Positions 43,846 through 52,492 of a stretch of 64,000 nt of DNA are shown here, piece by piece. The notes under the pieces were generated by a model. That model did not search any database, was not told the origin of the DNA, and saw only the letters and a list, made by a program, of their open reading frames with translations. Each line of letters opens with the position of its first letter. The first letter of the stretch is position 1. A program made the position numbers and the translations under genes. Origin of the DNA: Paraburkholderia bannensis (GTDB lineage: Bacteria; Pseudomonadota; Gammaproteobacteria; Burkholderiales; Burkholderiaceae); assembly GCF_014200455.1 (NCBI RefSeq), contig NZ_JACHBW010000002.1, positions 1-64,000 of the forward strand, in the 5' to 3' direction.

Positions 43846-44556
43846 TCAGAGAATGCCGGCCACGCTCGAAAGCGGGACCGTCTTGCCGTTGGCGAGCGAA
43901 AGGCCCGCCGTGCCGTCGGATTGCTGGATCACGGCGTTGACCTTGCTCGCGACGAGCGCCGTCGCGGCGGTGGCCTGACCGTTGACCGTCGCGCTCGCGC
44001 TGATCGTGTAGTCGCCGTCGGCAACCGTTGCGCCCGACGAGTCGGTGCCGTTCCAGGTGACCGGCACGGTGCCTGCCGACTGCGCGCCCAGGTCGAGCGT
44101 GTTGACGACTTTGCCCGCCGAGTTGGTGATCGTGATCTTGACGTCCGAGGCGGCCGACGTGAGCTGCACGCCGAGCTGCGGCGACGCGCCGCTGGCAACC
44201 GTTGCCGTGCTGCCTGCGGCCAGCACCGTCGAGCCGATCAGCAGCGCCGACTGGGCGTTCTGGCCCGCGGAAAGCTGCGTCGACAGCGACGAGAGCGAGG
44301 TGTTCAGGCTCGCGATGCCCGACACCGTATTGATCTGGGCGAGCTGCGAGGTCATCTGCGAGCTGTCCATCGGGCTGGTCGGATCCTGGTTCTGCAACTG
44401 CGTGACGAGCAGGCGCAGAAAGGTCTGTTGCAGATCGCTGCCGCTGGTCGCAGACGACGAGCTCGAGGAGCTGGCCGACGTACCGTTCATGGTGTCGAGC
44501 AGGGTCTGCGAAACGGTGGCGGAACTGCCGCCGATGGTGGTGTTGCTGGAGGTCAA
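43846..44556 (-). CDS. flgD: FlgD, hook-capping protein
   Basis: This 236-residue protein starts at TTG 44554-44556, preceded by GAGGAGAA. A Ser-rich start is followed by DLQQTFLRLLVTQLQNQDP.SPMDSSQMTSQLAQINTV, the FlgD core, split around residues 40-80. The C-terminal beta-rich Tudor/FnIII part has TVPVTWNGTDSSGATVADGDYT. It caps the hook during assembly and is a FliK-controlled export substrate. Confidence 0.96.
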   Translation of the reverse strand: MTSSNTTIGGSSATVSQTLLDTMNGTSASSSSSSSATSGSDLQQTFLRLLVTQLQNQDPTSPMDSSQMTSQLAQINTVSGIASLNTSLSSLSTQLSAGQNAQSALLIGSTVLAAGSTATVASGASPQLGVQLTSAASDVKITITNSAGKVVNTLDLGAQSAGTVPVTWNGTDSSGATVADGDYTISASATVNGQATAATALVASKVNAVIQQSDGTAGLSLANGKTVPLSSVAGIL

Positions 44557-44643
44557 CGCGTTCTCCTCGGATACGCTGTCTGTTGCTGGGTAGCGTGTGG
44601 TGTGGTTCCCGGTCCTGCGCCGGCTCAGGTCTGCTTGAGTCGC

Positions 44644-45069
44644 TTACGTGCCGATCGTCAGGGTCTTGAGCATCAAGGTCTTGGCGGTGTTCAGGGTTTC
44701 GATGTTGGCCTGATACGAGCGCGACGCCGAAATCATGTTCACCATTTCCTGCACCGGATCGACGTTCGGCATGCTCACGTAGCCGTTGGCGTCGGCGGCG
44801 GGATTGTCTGGGTCGTAGGTCTGCTTCATCGGCGTCGGATCGTCGATCACGCCCGTCACCTTCACGCCGCCCACCTGCTGGCCGGATGCGCTGCGCGCGC
44901 CGCCGAGCGGATTGACCGCGAACACGACCTGCTTGGCCTTGTAGGGCTGGCCGTCCGGGCCGGTCGTACTGTCGGCGTTGGCGAGATTGGACGCCGTCAC
45001 GTTCAGGCGCTGCGATTCCGCCGACATGGCGGAACCGGCAACGCTGAAGATATTCATGAGGGATGGCAT
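44644..45069 (-). CDS. flgC: FlgC, proximal rod protein
   Basis: This 141-residue protein has the usual FlgC features: [57 protein letters not shown] and [18 protein letters not shown]. The called ATG may be replaced by an internal ATG 12 bases later (MNIFSV), which is the more usual N-terminus. It assembles with FlgB and FlgF in the rod. Confidence 0.96.
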   Translation of the reverse strand: MPSLMNIFSVAGSAMSAESQRLNVTASNLANADSTTGPDGQPYKAKQVVFAVNPLGGARSASGQQVGGVKVTGVIDDPTPMKQTYDPDNPAADANGYVSMPNVDPVQEMVNMISASRSYQANIETLNTAKTLMLKTLTIGT

Positions 45070-45147
45070 GGTTTCGTTGACCTCGGGTCGGTGCGTGTCG
45101 GTGCTGCTGGCTTAAAACGTTTGCTGTGTCAGGCGGTCAAGGACGGC

Positions 45148-45693
45148 TTAGCTCGAACCCGACTGGATCGCCGAGAGCATCGTCTTGATCTGCTGCGACA
45201 CCACGGTCATGCCCGATTCGAAATGCAGCGCGTTGTCCGCGAACTGCACGCGCTCGGTGTCGAGATCGACCGTGTTGCCGTCGAGCGCGGGCTGCGTCGG
45301 GATGCGGTACATCACCGGGCTCGAATACGTATCGGCCGGGCCGCCGGTCGCGATCAGCTTCGCGTTGCCCGCGAGGTGACCCGCTTCGGTGGTCGCCATC
45401 GACATGCCGCTCGTCACGCCGGCCGGTTGCGCGAGCGCGAGCGGCTGGAAGTTGCCGGTGGCGGACGTGCCGGTAGCGGACGTGCCGGTGGCGGACGACG
45501 CTGCGCCGCCCGGGGTGGCCGCGCCCGCGTGCCTGAGCGCACCCGCGAGCGAAGCCGAAAAATCGACGTCGCGCGCCTGGTAACCCGGCGTGTCGGCGTT
45601 CGCGATGTTCGAGGACAGCAGCGCCTGGCGCGTCGCGCGCACATCGAGCGCTTCGCGGCCAAAGGCGAATTCGGCGTCGAGTTTGTCCAGCAT
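45148..45693 (-). CDS. flgB: FlgB, proximal rod protein
   Basis: This 181-residue protein has its ATG at 45691-45693, preceded by GGAGAAC. Motifs: MLDKLDAEFAFGREALDVRA, LLSSNIANADTPGYQARDVDF and C-terminal VDLDTERVQFADNALHFES. A short DNA triplication (GTACCGGTGGCGGAC-like units near 45465-45505) codes for repeated Ala-Thr-Gly-Thr-Ser in the exposed loop, making it longer than the ~138-residue enteric protein. It is the first gene of flgBCDEFGHIJ. Confidence 0.95.
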   Translation of the reverse strand: MLDKLDAEFAFGREALDVRATRQALLSSNIANADTPGYQARDVDFSASLAGALRHAGAATPGGAASSATGTSATGTSATGNFQPLALAQPAGVTSGMSMATTEAGHLAGNAKLIATGGPADTYSSPVMYRIPTQPALDGNTVDLDTERVQFADNALHFESGMTVVSQQIKTMLSAIQSGSS

Positions 45694-45920
45694 CGGGCGT
45701 TCTCCGTTACACGAAATGAAAGGCTGCGTCGGCGCATTCATCGCGCATCCGTTGTTTGGATCGAACGCGCAGGCCTTTTCGCATGGAGAGGAATGTTAGG
45801 CGGGGTACGCAAGAACCAATCGGACGAATAGCCGGTAACTCGCCCCTCTATTCAACGCCAGGAAGCCGGGCGCGCCACCTAGAATGCGAGGCGTGTCAAT
45901 GCAATCGAGAGAGAACGACC
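45694..45920. promoter_or_regulatory. Divergent flgB-flgA control region
   Basis: This 227-base region contains ATAGCCGGTAAC...CTATTC at 45828-45853, shared with the fliF and fliL upstream regions. An inverted mate GGCGGGGTAC lies at 45799-45808 (complement of the GTAACTCGCC within the first block, with two mismatches), pointing towards flgB. The arrangement mirrors fliE-fliF and suits one regulator driving both directions, presumably FlhDC. Confidence 0.6.
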
Positions 45921-47252
45921 ATGCCGCAGACAGCTCACCTGCGCGCCCACCGCGCGGCAGCGACAAGGCTCGCGCCCGGCCGTTCGGTCCGCCAACCCGC
46001 CTGGCGCGCCGCTTGGGCCGCGTTGGCCGCGCTGATTGCGGCGTCGAGCCTGCTTGCCAGCGGCGCGGCCAGCGCGCAGAGCGACGCATCGGCCCAGCAG
46101 ATCTATATCGCGGGTCCTGGCGACCGCGCCGGTGAAGACGCGCAACGCATGAGCGCGATGCTCAACGAGCCCTCGAAGAGCAAGGCCGCCGCCAACGCCG
46201 CGGCGTATGCGGAAATCGCGAAGTCGCTGTCCTATGGCGCGAACGCGCGCGCAGCGCAGGCCCCCGCCGCCCAGAGCGGCATGATTTCGATTCCCGGAGC
46301 GGGCGAGCGCGGCACCGCCGTCGCCCAGAACGCCGGCGCCAGCGACGCGCCGCAGATCGTCACGATTGCTTCGCCGGGTACGCCAGCCGCACCGGTTACC
46401 TCGTCCCTGCAGCGCCCCGCGATCGTGCGCGCCGTGCAGCCGATGCGCGTGCCGCCCGCCGCGATGAATGCCAACATGAATCCGAATGCCACCGCCGGCG
46501 GCTTCCAGCGCGTGAGCGTGGCTGCGCCGTCGCGCGCGGTGACGCCGGTCGTCGTGCCGGGCGCGGCGGCTTACGGCCAGTCCGTGCAAGTCGCCCAAGC
46601 CGTGCAGGCCGTCCAGCCGGTGCCGCCCGGCCAGGAAGACGGCGAGCGCATCCGCGCCGCCGCCCTCGCCTACCTGCAACAACAGTCGGCGGGTTTGCCC
46701 GGCAAGGTCGAAGTGAGCGTCGCGCCGGTGTTCCCGCGCGGCCTCGCGGCTTGCGACGCGCTCGAACCGTTCATGCCGCCCGGCGCGCGCAGCTTCGGCC
46801 GCACCACGGTGGGCGTGCGCTGCGTGGGTGCGAAGCCGTGGACGCTCTACGTGCAGGGCCGCGTGGTCGTGCAGATCACCTATTACGTCGCATCGCGCCA
46901 GATCAACCCGGGCGAGGCGCTGTCCGCCGTCGACTTCGTGCCGCGCGACGGCGATCTCTCGACGCTGCCGCAAACCGTCATCACCGATCCCTCCCAGGCC
47001 AACGGCGCGATAGCGCTCATGCGCATCACCTCGGGCCTGCCGCTGCGCTCAGACATGCTGCGCAGCGCCTCGTCGGTGGTGATCGGCCAGACGGTCAAGG
47101 TGATCGCGGTCGGCGCGAATTTCACGATTTCCTCGGAAGGCAGCGTGCTCAACAACGCCGCGCCGGGCCAGCTGGTGCGCGTGCGCACGCCCAACGGACA
47201 GATCATTAGCGGCGTGGTGAAAGACGCCGCAACGGTGCAGGTGCAGATTTAG
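45921..47252 (+). CDS. flgA: FlgA, P-ring assembly chaperone with long N-terminal extension
   Basis: This is a 443-residue protein. The C-terminal ~220 residues are a recognisable FlgA/SAF domain: IRAAALAYLQQQSAGLPG, ACDALEPFMPPGARSFGRTT, GVRC.G.KPWTLYVQGRV, INPGEALSAVDF and NAAPGQLVRVRTPNGQIISGVVK. The ATG at 45921 is chosen because a signal-type helix follows (residues ~33-55, AAWAALAALIAASSLL, cleavage ASA-QS). Residues 56-220 are Ala/Pro/Gln-rich and not part of the family. FlgA chaperones FlgI in the periplasm. It is divergent from flgB. Confidence 0.93.
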   Translation: MPQTAHLRAHRAAATRLAPGRSVRQPAWRAAWAALAALIAASSLLASGAASAQSDASAQQIYIAGPGDRAGEDAQRMSAMLNEPSKSKAAANAAAYAEIAKSLSYGANARAAQAPAAQSGMISIPGAGERGTAVAQNAGASDAPQIVTIASPGTPAAPVTSSLQRPAIVRAVQPMRVPPAAMNANMNPNATAGGFQRVSVAAPSRAVTPVVVPGAAAYGQSVQVAQAVQAVQPVPPGQEDGERIRAAALAYLQQQSAGLPGKVEVSVAPVFPRGLAACDALEPFMPPGARSFGRTTVGVRCVGAKPWTLYVQGRVVVQITYYVASRQINPGEALSAVDFVPRDGDLSTLPQTVITDPSQANGAIALMRITSGLPLRSDMLRSASSVVIGQTVKVIAVGANFTISSEGSVLNNAAPGQLVRVRTPNGQIISGVVKDAATVQVQI

Positions 47253-47275
47253 GGACGAGTCAAGATCCGAACGAC

Positions 47276-47320
47276 GCCCGATCGACGCCGGACCCGATGC
47301 AGAACGCATCGCGATCGGGC
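47276..47320 (+). terminator. Nested hairpin after flgA
   Basis: GCCCGATCG (47276-47284) pairs with CGATCGGGC (47312-47320). Inside it CGATGC pairs with GCATCG. The following CCGAAAATGCC has no T-run, so termination is uncertain. Confidence 0.5.
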
Positions 47321-47388
47321 CCGAAAATGCCCAGGATGGCTATGTGCGTAAGGACACGTAACATCGTGTAACGGCTGGAGATTCGCGC

Positions 47389-47416
47389 TAAAGTTCGCGC
47401 GCCCCCTTGCCGTTAT
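47389..47416 (+). promoter_or_regulatory. Sigma-28 (FliA) promoter of flgMN
   Basis: TAAAGTTC is followed after 12 bases by GCCGTTAT. It ends 29 bases before the GTG of flgM. FlgM made from a FliA promoter gives the known feedback loop. Confidence 0.78.
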
Positions 47417-47445
47417 CAAGGCCATACGGATCAGGAAGCCCCATC

Positions 47446-47805
47446 GTGAAAATCGACACCTCCAACCGCAATGACGCGCTCCCGCTGCAGGATGGCCTGA
47501 CGCGCGCGCAACAAGGCGAAACCGCAAGCACTGCGACGACCGCTGGCGCGACGTCCAGCGCCCCGGCCGCGAGCGCCGCAAGCGCTCAAAGCACGAGCTC
47601 GGACGCCAACGTGAGCCTTTCCAACCTTTCTTCCTCGCTGCGTTCGCTCGCGGCGAGCGGCTCGGCCGACATCGACACGGCGCATGTCCAGTCGATCAAG
47701 GACGCCATCAAGAACGGCACGCTGCAGATCGACACCGGCAAGATCGCCGATGGCATTCTGGAAACGGCGCGCGGCCTGGTGAAGCCGGCTGCTTCCGGCA
47801 GCTAG
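47446..47805 (+). CDS. flgM: FlgM, anti-sigma-28 factor
   Basis: This 119-residue, mostly disordered protein starts at GTG with AGGAAG upstream: (M)KIDTSNRNDALPLQDGL. The C-terminal FliA-binding helices are DANVSLSNLSSSLRSLAASG, IDTAHVQSIKDAIKNGTLQID and TGKIADGILETARGLV. It holds FliA until it is exported through the completed hook. flgN follows by 60 bases. Confidence 0.95.
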   Translation: MKIDTSNRNDALPLQDGLTRAQQGETASTATTAGATSSAPAASAASAQSTSSDANVSLSNLSSSLRSLAASGSADIDTAHVQSIKDAIKNGTLQIDTGKIADGILETARGLVKPAASGS

Positions 47806-47864
47806 TCAGCCAGACAGCGCGGCGGCGGGCCGTCCCTCACAACCCGCTTTAACGGTGGTACCCG

Positions 47865-48311
47865 ATGAAAGACGCTCTTCTCGCCACATTGATCGACGAA
47901 CACGCCGCGGTGGAGGCATTCGCCTCGCTGCTCGCCTTCGAGGAGAAGGCGCTCACCACGGCCGACGGCATGGATTCGCTGCCGCAGATCGTCGAGCAGA
48001 AGACGACGCTCACGCAACGCATGTCCGGTCTCGAAAAGGTGCGCGACGCGCAGCTCAAGGGCCTCGGGCTGCCGACCGGGCGCAAGGGCATCGAAATGGC
48101 CTGCGCCGGCGACACGCGTCTGTCGGGTCAATGGGAACTGCTCAAGGGTTCGACCGAGCGTGCGCGCCGCCAGAATCTGACCATCGGCATGATGGTGCGC
48201 ACCCGCATGGAACATAACCGCCGGGCGCTCGCGATCCTGCGCGGCGAAACGAATAGCGGCACCTCGATGCTGTATGGGCCGGATGGCCGCCTGCCACAGT
48301 TCGGGCTGTAA
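47865..48311 (+). CDS. flgN: FlgN, chaperone of FlgK and FlgL
   Basis: This 148-residue helical protein has the FlgN pattern: L..EHAAVEAFASLLAFEEKALT, L.QIVEQKTTLTQRMSGLE and C-terminal LTIGMMVRTRMEHNRRALAIL. It ends in the YGPDGR segment. It keeps FlgK and FlgL export-competent in the cytoplasm. Last gene of flgAMN, followed by a terminator. Confidence 0.94.
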   Translation: MKDALLATLIDEHAAVEAFASLLAFEEKALTTADGMDSLPQIVEQKTTLTQRMSGLEKVRDAQLKGLGLPTGRKGIEMACAGDTRLSGQWELLKGSTERARRQNLTIGMMVRTRMEHNRRALAILRGETNSGTSMLYGPDGRLPQFGL

Positions 48312-48337
48312 CTGACTGATCCGTAAAAGATGATGGG

Positions 48338-48367
48338 AAAAGCCGAGGCCTGGGTGCTTCGGCTTTT
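48338..48367 (+). terminator. Terminator of flgMN
   Basis: AAAAGCCGA (48338-48346) pairs with TCGGCTTTT (48359-48367), followed by one more T. It sits 27 bases after the flgN stop. Confidence 0.8.
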
Positions 48368-48431
48368 TGCGTTTGGGTCTCGGGAGGCCGACACATCGGC
48401 ACGCACCCGCGCGTGACACAAGCCCCCCAAG

Positions 48432-48463
48432 AAAAAAGCCGAAGCGCTCACACGCTCCGGCTT
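48432..48463 (-). terminator. Terminator of fliA
   Basis: AAGCCG-A-AGCG / CGCT-C-CGGCTT forms a stem with one mismatch. Read on the minus strand it ends in six T. It lies 50 bases past the fliA stop. Confidence 0.82.
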
Positions 48464-48513
48464 CCCCCTCCCCGTAGCGCCGATCTCGCGGCGCCGTGCT
48501 TGTTCAAGCCTGT

Positions 48514-49245
48514 TCAGTTCTCCTGCCCGGCCCACGCCATCTCGCGCAGACGCGTGCGCAGTCGCGCCACCGCCTGGCTGTGCAGCTGGCACACGCGCGA
48601 TTCGCTGACTTCCATCACCGCGCCGATTTCGCGCAGGTTCATGCCGCGCTCGTAGTAGAGCGACATCAGCAGCTTTTCGCGTTCGGGCAGGCGCTCGATC
48701 GCTTCGACCAGCGCGCCGCGCAAGCTGTCGTCGAGCAGCGCCGAGAGCGGGTCCGAGTGATCGACGCAGTAGCGGTCGAGAAACGGCTCGTCGTCGGCCG
48801 AGCGGTCGAAGTCTTCGTAGTAGATCAGCTGGCTGCCATGCAGGTCCTGCAGCATCGACTGGTATTCGTCGAGCGGCATTTCCAGATGGTTGGCGATCTC
48901 GGTTTCGCTCGCGGAGCGGCCCAGACGCTGCTCGACCTTGTGCACCGCGCTTTCCACCTCGCGCGAGGTGCGACGCAGGCTGCGCGGCAGCCAGTCGTTG
49001 CTGCGCAGCTCGTCGAGCATCGCGCCGCGGATACGCTGGCTTGCATAGGTTTCGAATTGTGCGCCCTGGTCTTCCTTGTAGCGGTTGGCGGCGTCCATCA
49101 GGCCGATCATGCCGGCCTGGATCAAGTCATCCAGATCCACGCTCGCGGGCATTTTCGCCACGAGTTGCAGACCCAGGCGCCGTACCAGCGGCGCGTATTT
49201 CGCCAGCACGTCGGCCTGCGAAATCTTTCCTTGAGCGTTGTACAT
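48514..49245 (-). CDS. fliA: FliA, sigma-28 RNA polymerase factor
   Basis: This 243-residue sigma factor has region 2 (LVAKMPASVDLDDLIQAGMIGL, FETYASQRIRGAMLDELR, DWLPRSLRR), region 3, and region 4 with helix-turn-helix (LPEREKLLMSLYYERGMNLREIGAVMEVSESRVCQLHSQ, split). The ATG at 49243-49245 follows AAAGGAGAG. It drives late flagellar and chemotaxis promoters and is held by FlgM. It follows flhG by 99 bases in the flhBAFG-fliA gene string. Confidence 0.98.
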   Translation of the reverse strand: MYNAQGKISQADVLAKYAPLVRRLGLQLVAKMPASVDLDDLIQAGMIGLMDAANRYKEDQGAQFETYASQRIRGAMLDELRSNDWLPRSLRRTSREVESAVHKVEQRLGRSASETEIANHLEMPLDEYQSMLQDLHGSQLIYYEDFDRSADDEPFLDRYCVDHSDPLSALLDDSLRGALVEAIERLPEREKLLMSLYYERGMNLREIGAVMEVSESRVCQLHSQAVARLRTRLREMAWAGQEN

Positions 49246-49344
49246 CGTGCTCTCCTTTCGACCGCAGCCCAAGGCTTTTACGCCCGCTGCGATCCCATGC
49301 AAATTAATCGCTTGTTTCCCTTGCCTGCGCTCTCGAAACCCACG

Positions 49345-50403
49345 TCAAGCGTGTTGGGGCGTCGGGCGAGGCACGGGCGGGTCCGCCCGCCATCCTGCAT
49401 GGGCCGACGCAGGCGCGGATGGAACGCCAGTGACGGTCGAAACAAATGATTCAGCGGCATTGCCGTGCCCCGCCTGGGCGCTCGCGAGCGCCGATACCGC
49501 GGCAGCCGCCACGCCCGCAGGCGCGGTTTCCACCTTCGACGCCGACGCCTGGGCGCTATCGGCCGCCACCGCCTCGGCGAAACTCGAGCGGCCCGAGCCG
49601 CTCGAACGGGCCGACAGCGCGGGGCGCATCGGCCAGTGCGGCAGCTCGGCAGCGACGTGACGGAAGTCGCGTGCGGCCGCCGTCGACGGGAATGCATCGA
49701 CGATGCAGCGCGACAGTTGCACCGCGCGCGGCATATGCGGGTCCGCTGCCACGCAGCCCGCGTTTTCGATCGACACCGTCAGGTAGCGGCTGGCCACCCC
49801 GGCGAGGTTCTCGAACGCAGCCTGCGCTTCCGGTCCATGCTCGATGTGGTTCGCCAGCACGCGGAACTGGCCGATCGCATGCGCGAAGTGCAGCCGTTTC
49901 ATGCAGGCGTAGGCATCGGTGATCGCCTGCGCGGAAACACGCATCACGATCAGCAGGTCATGCGCATGCATCGCGAGCGGCGACAGCGCGCCTTCAGCGT
50001 CGAGCTGCGCATCGATCAGCACGAAATCGGCCGGACCAGTCAGCACCTTGTTCAACTGCGCGCTGGTGTACTGCGCGCGGTGCTCGCGCGAGGCGGCCAG
50101 CACGCCGAAGCCCAGGGCGTGACGCCCCACCGCTTCGTCGAGCGCCATCTCGCCGCGCATCACCGCCGCGAAGTTGCCCGCGCCGCGCACGCCGCCGAGC
50201 AGCCCGCTCACCGAGCGAGGCCCGAGGCATTCGTCGATGATGAGCACGTCCTTGCCTTGCGCGGTCAGCGCCGCTGCGAGGTTGATCACGGCGGTCGTGC
50301 GTCCCGGCGCACCGGGGCCGCCCGTCACCGCGATCACCCGCGAGCCTTCGCGCGCCAGCAGCCGCCGCAGGCCTTCTGCCTGATCGATCACAAACTTATC
50401 CAA
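49345..50403 (-). CDS. flhG: FlhG (FleN/MinD-like) ATPase with degenerate P-loop
   Basis: This 352-residue protein belongs to the ParA/MinD family (VIAVTGGPG..., VINLAAALTAQGKDVLIIDE, VLIDAQLD). The deviant Walker A, normally KGGxGKT, reads GGPGAPGRTT at residues 28-37: the signature Lys is absent and Arg replaces the P-loop Lys. The last ~95 residues are an Ala/Ser-rich tail. FlhG controls flagellar number and restrains FlhF. The TTG start (50401-50403) overlaps the flhF end by eight bases with GAGG as ribosome site. Confidence 0.88.
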   Translation of the reverse strand: MDKFVIDQAEGLRRLLAREGSRVIAVTGGPGAPGRTTAVINLAAALTAQGKDVLIIDECLGPRSVSGLLGGVRGAGNFAAVMRGEMALDEAVGRHALGFGVLAASREHRAQYTSAQLNKVLTGPADFVLIDAQLDAEGALSPLAMHAHDLLIVMRVSAQAITDAYACMKRLHFAHAIGQFRVLANHIEHGPEAQAAFENLAGVASRYLTVSIENAGCVAADPHMPRAVQLSRCIVDAFPSTAAARDFRHVAAELPHWPMRPALSARSSGSGRSSFAEAVAADSAQASASKVETAPAGVAAAAVSALASAQAGHGNAAESFVSTVTGVPSAPASAHAGWRADPPVPRPTPQHA

Positions 50404-52492
50404 ACCGGACCTCGTGGGCTTGCGAATTCGAGCGGTTCGACAGCGCCGACAGCAGTGCCGGAATGTCGTCCTCGTGCGGCACGAACGGCGAGCGGTCGCG
50501 CGGCACGCAGAAGGCGCTGCGAATCAGGAAGCGGCGCGTGGCCACGTACAGGTTCTCAGGCACCTTCTGGCCGGTCGAGACGTAGTGCACCGGCAGCTTG
50601 TAGCGCAGCACCGTATCGAGCGTGCTGCCGAGGTTGGTGGCCTCGTCGAGCTTGGTGAGAATGCAGCCGGTCAGCGGCGATTCGTCCGGGCCGCTTTGAT
50701 AGGCCTGCACCACTTCGTTGAGCGTGTCGCCGTGGTTGGTCGCCGAGAGCAGCAACAGACGCTGCACCGGGCGGCCCGTGCCGCACAGCATGCCGATCTG
50801 GTCGGCCACGGCGCGGTCGCGCTGGCTCATGCCGATCGTGTCGATCAGCACGATGTGCTTGCTCTTGAGTTCGGTGAGCGCGAGCTCCAGATCCGCGCCG
50901 TCGCGCACCGCGTGCACGGAAACGCCCAGGATCTTGCCGAAGATGCGCAGCTGCTCGTGGCCGCCGATACGGTAGCTGTCGGTGGTGAGCAGCGCGACCT
51001 TGCTGGCGCCGAAGCGCATCACGCAGCGCGCGGCGAGCTTCGCGGTGGTGGTGGTCTTGCCCACGCCCGTCGGGCCCATCAGCGCGAACACGCCGCCGCG
51101 CTCCATCAGCGCTTCTTCGTCTTCGAGCACCGGCAGATTCGATTCGAGCACCGACTGGACCCATTCCATGCCGGCTTCTTCGGTTTCCACATCCGGCAGA
51201 CGCTCGATCATCATCTTGACGAGCTGCGCCGAGAAACCCGCTGCGAACAGCTGCTTGGTGAGCGCGCCCTGCACCGGGCTGCGACGCTGGCGCTCACCCC
51301 ACAGCAGACCCGCGAACTGCTCTTCCATCATGCCGCGCATCGACGCAAGCTCGTTCATCACGGTCTCGTTAACGACCTGCTCGATGCGCGAGCGGATCGC
51401 TTCGCTCACCGTTTGCGCCGTGTTCGCGGCTGCCGCTGCGGCGGCCTGTTCGGACGGCGCCGGACCGGCAGCGTCGGCGCTCTGGCCGATGCTGCGCGCA
51501 GCGCGGCGGGCGGCGGCGTGGGCCGCTTCGAGCGCCCATTGCGGCTGGCTTGCTTCGATATCGGCGGGATGCACGGGATCGGCGGTCATGCCCAGACCCC
51601 TGGCCATGGCCGCGGACGGCGACATGCCGGGCACCTTGGCGCTTTCCTGCTGGTTTTGCTGATTCTGCTGGCTGGCGATGCGGCGCGCGTGGTCGATCAG
51701 CCAGGGATTCGTTTCGGCCATCGTGCGCGGCGCGCTCGCCGGTTCGCCGAACGGTTGCGCGACGGCTTGCTCCAGCAGCGCAGCGGCTTCGCGTGCGGCG
51801 CTCGAGGTCGAGGCCGGGCGGTTTGCTGCGCCGTTGGCCGGGAAGGTGCCGAACGGCGAGGCAGCCATCGTCTGCGAGGTCGGCGGCATGGTCGATTGCT
51901 GCGCGGCCTGACCGGCGGCGGCGCGCGAGGCGGGGGCGTTCACCGGTTTGGCGGGCTTCGGTTGCAGCGATTGCGCCAGCGAGACGCCGAGGTCGTCGGC
52001 GTGATCGTCGTCGCTATCGTTGCCATCGTTGCCATCGTCGCGATCGTTGCCATAGGCGCCGCTCCTGCTGTCCGCACCTGCGGCGCCCGGTTCCACGCCC
52101 ACTTCCGGACTCGCGCCGAACACCGACGAGAACACGTCGGGCATGCCGCCGCTCGCGTAGGGGTTGCCGAAGCTCGCGGCGGCGGCGGACGCTGCGGGCG
52201 AAGCTGCCGTGGCGGGCGCGCTCATCGGGCTCGCGGCGCCGGGCAGCGCTGCGCGCTGCATGCGCGTGGCGAGCGCCTGGGATGGCGACGACGATTGCGG
52301 TTGCGCTGCACCGAGGCGCGCTGCATCCGCCGGCGCGATGGCCGCGAGGTCGCTGTCCGCGAGCGCGACGATTTCGACCGTGCCATCGTCGAGCGTGCGG
52401 TTCGACAGGACGACGGCGTCCGCACCCAGCGCTTCGCGCACGAGGCGCAGAGCGTCGCGGCTATTGCCACCGATGAATTTGCGAATGTTCAA
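50396..52492 (-). CDS. flhF: FlhF, SRP-type GTPase for flagellar placement
   Basis: This is a 698-residue protein. The N-terminal B domain starts MNIRKFIGGNSRDALRLVREAL (residues 1-50). A disordered linker of ~320 residues follows, with Asp/Asn repeats and Gln-rich runs. The NG GTPase domain (from ~residue 370) has G1 GPTGVGKTTTTAK near residue 475, TTDSYRIGGHEQLRI, LIDTIGMSQRD and TKLDEATNLGS. Enteric-type FlhF is 400-500 residues, so the linker is the difference. It starts with TTG (52490-52492) after AGGGG. Confidence 0.94.
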   Translation of the reverse strand: MNIRKFIGGNSRDALRLVREALGADAVVLSNRTLDDGTVEIVALADSDLAAIAPADAARLGAAQPQSSSPSQALATRMQRAALPGAASPMSAPATAASPAASAAAASFGNPYASGGMPDVFSSVFGASPEVGVEPGAAGADSRSGAYGNDRDDGNDGNDSDDDHADDLGVSLAQSLQPKPAKPVNAPASRAAAGQAAQQSTMPPTSQTMAASPFGTFPANGAANRPASTSSAAREAAALLEQAVAQPFGEPASAPRTMAETNPWLIDHARRIASQQNQQNQQESAKVPGMSPSAAMARGLGMTADPVHPADIEASQPQWALEAAHAAARRAARSIGQSADAAGPAPSEQAAAAAAANTAQTVSEAIRSRIEQVVNETVMNELASMRGMMEEQFAGLLWGERQRRSPVQGALTKQLFAAGFSAQLVKMMIERLPDVETEEAGMEWVQSVLESNLPVLEDEEALMERGGVFALMGPTGVGKTTTTAKLAARCVMRFGASKVALLTTDSYRIGGHEQLRIFGKILGVSVHAVRDGADLELALTELKSKHIVLIDTIGMSQRDRAVADQIGMLCGTGRPVQRLLLLSATNHGDTLNEVVQAYQSGPDESPLTGCILTKLDEATNLGSTLDTVLRYKLPVHYVSTGQKVPENLYVATRRFLIRSAFCVPRDRSPFVPHEDDIPALLSALSNRSNSQAHEVRFG
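52016..52051. repeat. 9-base tandem repeat in the flhF linker
   Basis: ATCGTTGCC, ATCGTTGCC, ATCGTCGCG, ATCGTTGCC run in frame on the plus strand. On the coding strand they specify repeated Gly-Asn-Asp/Asp-Asp. Confidence 0.75.
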
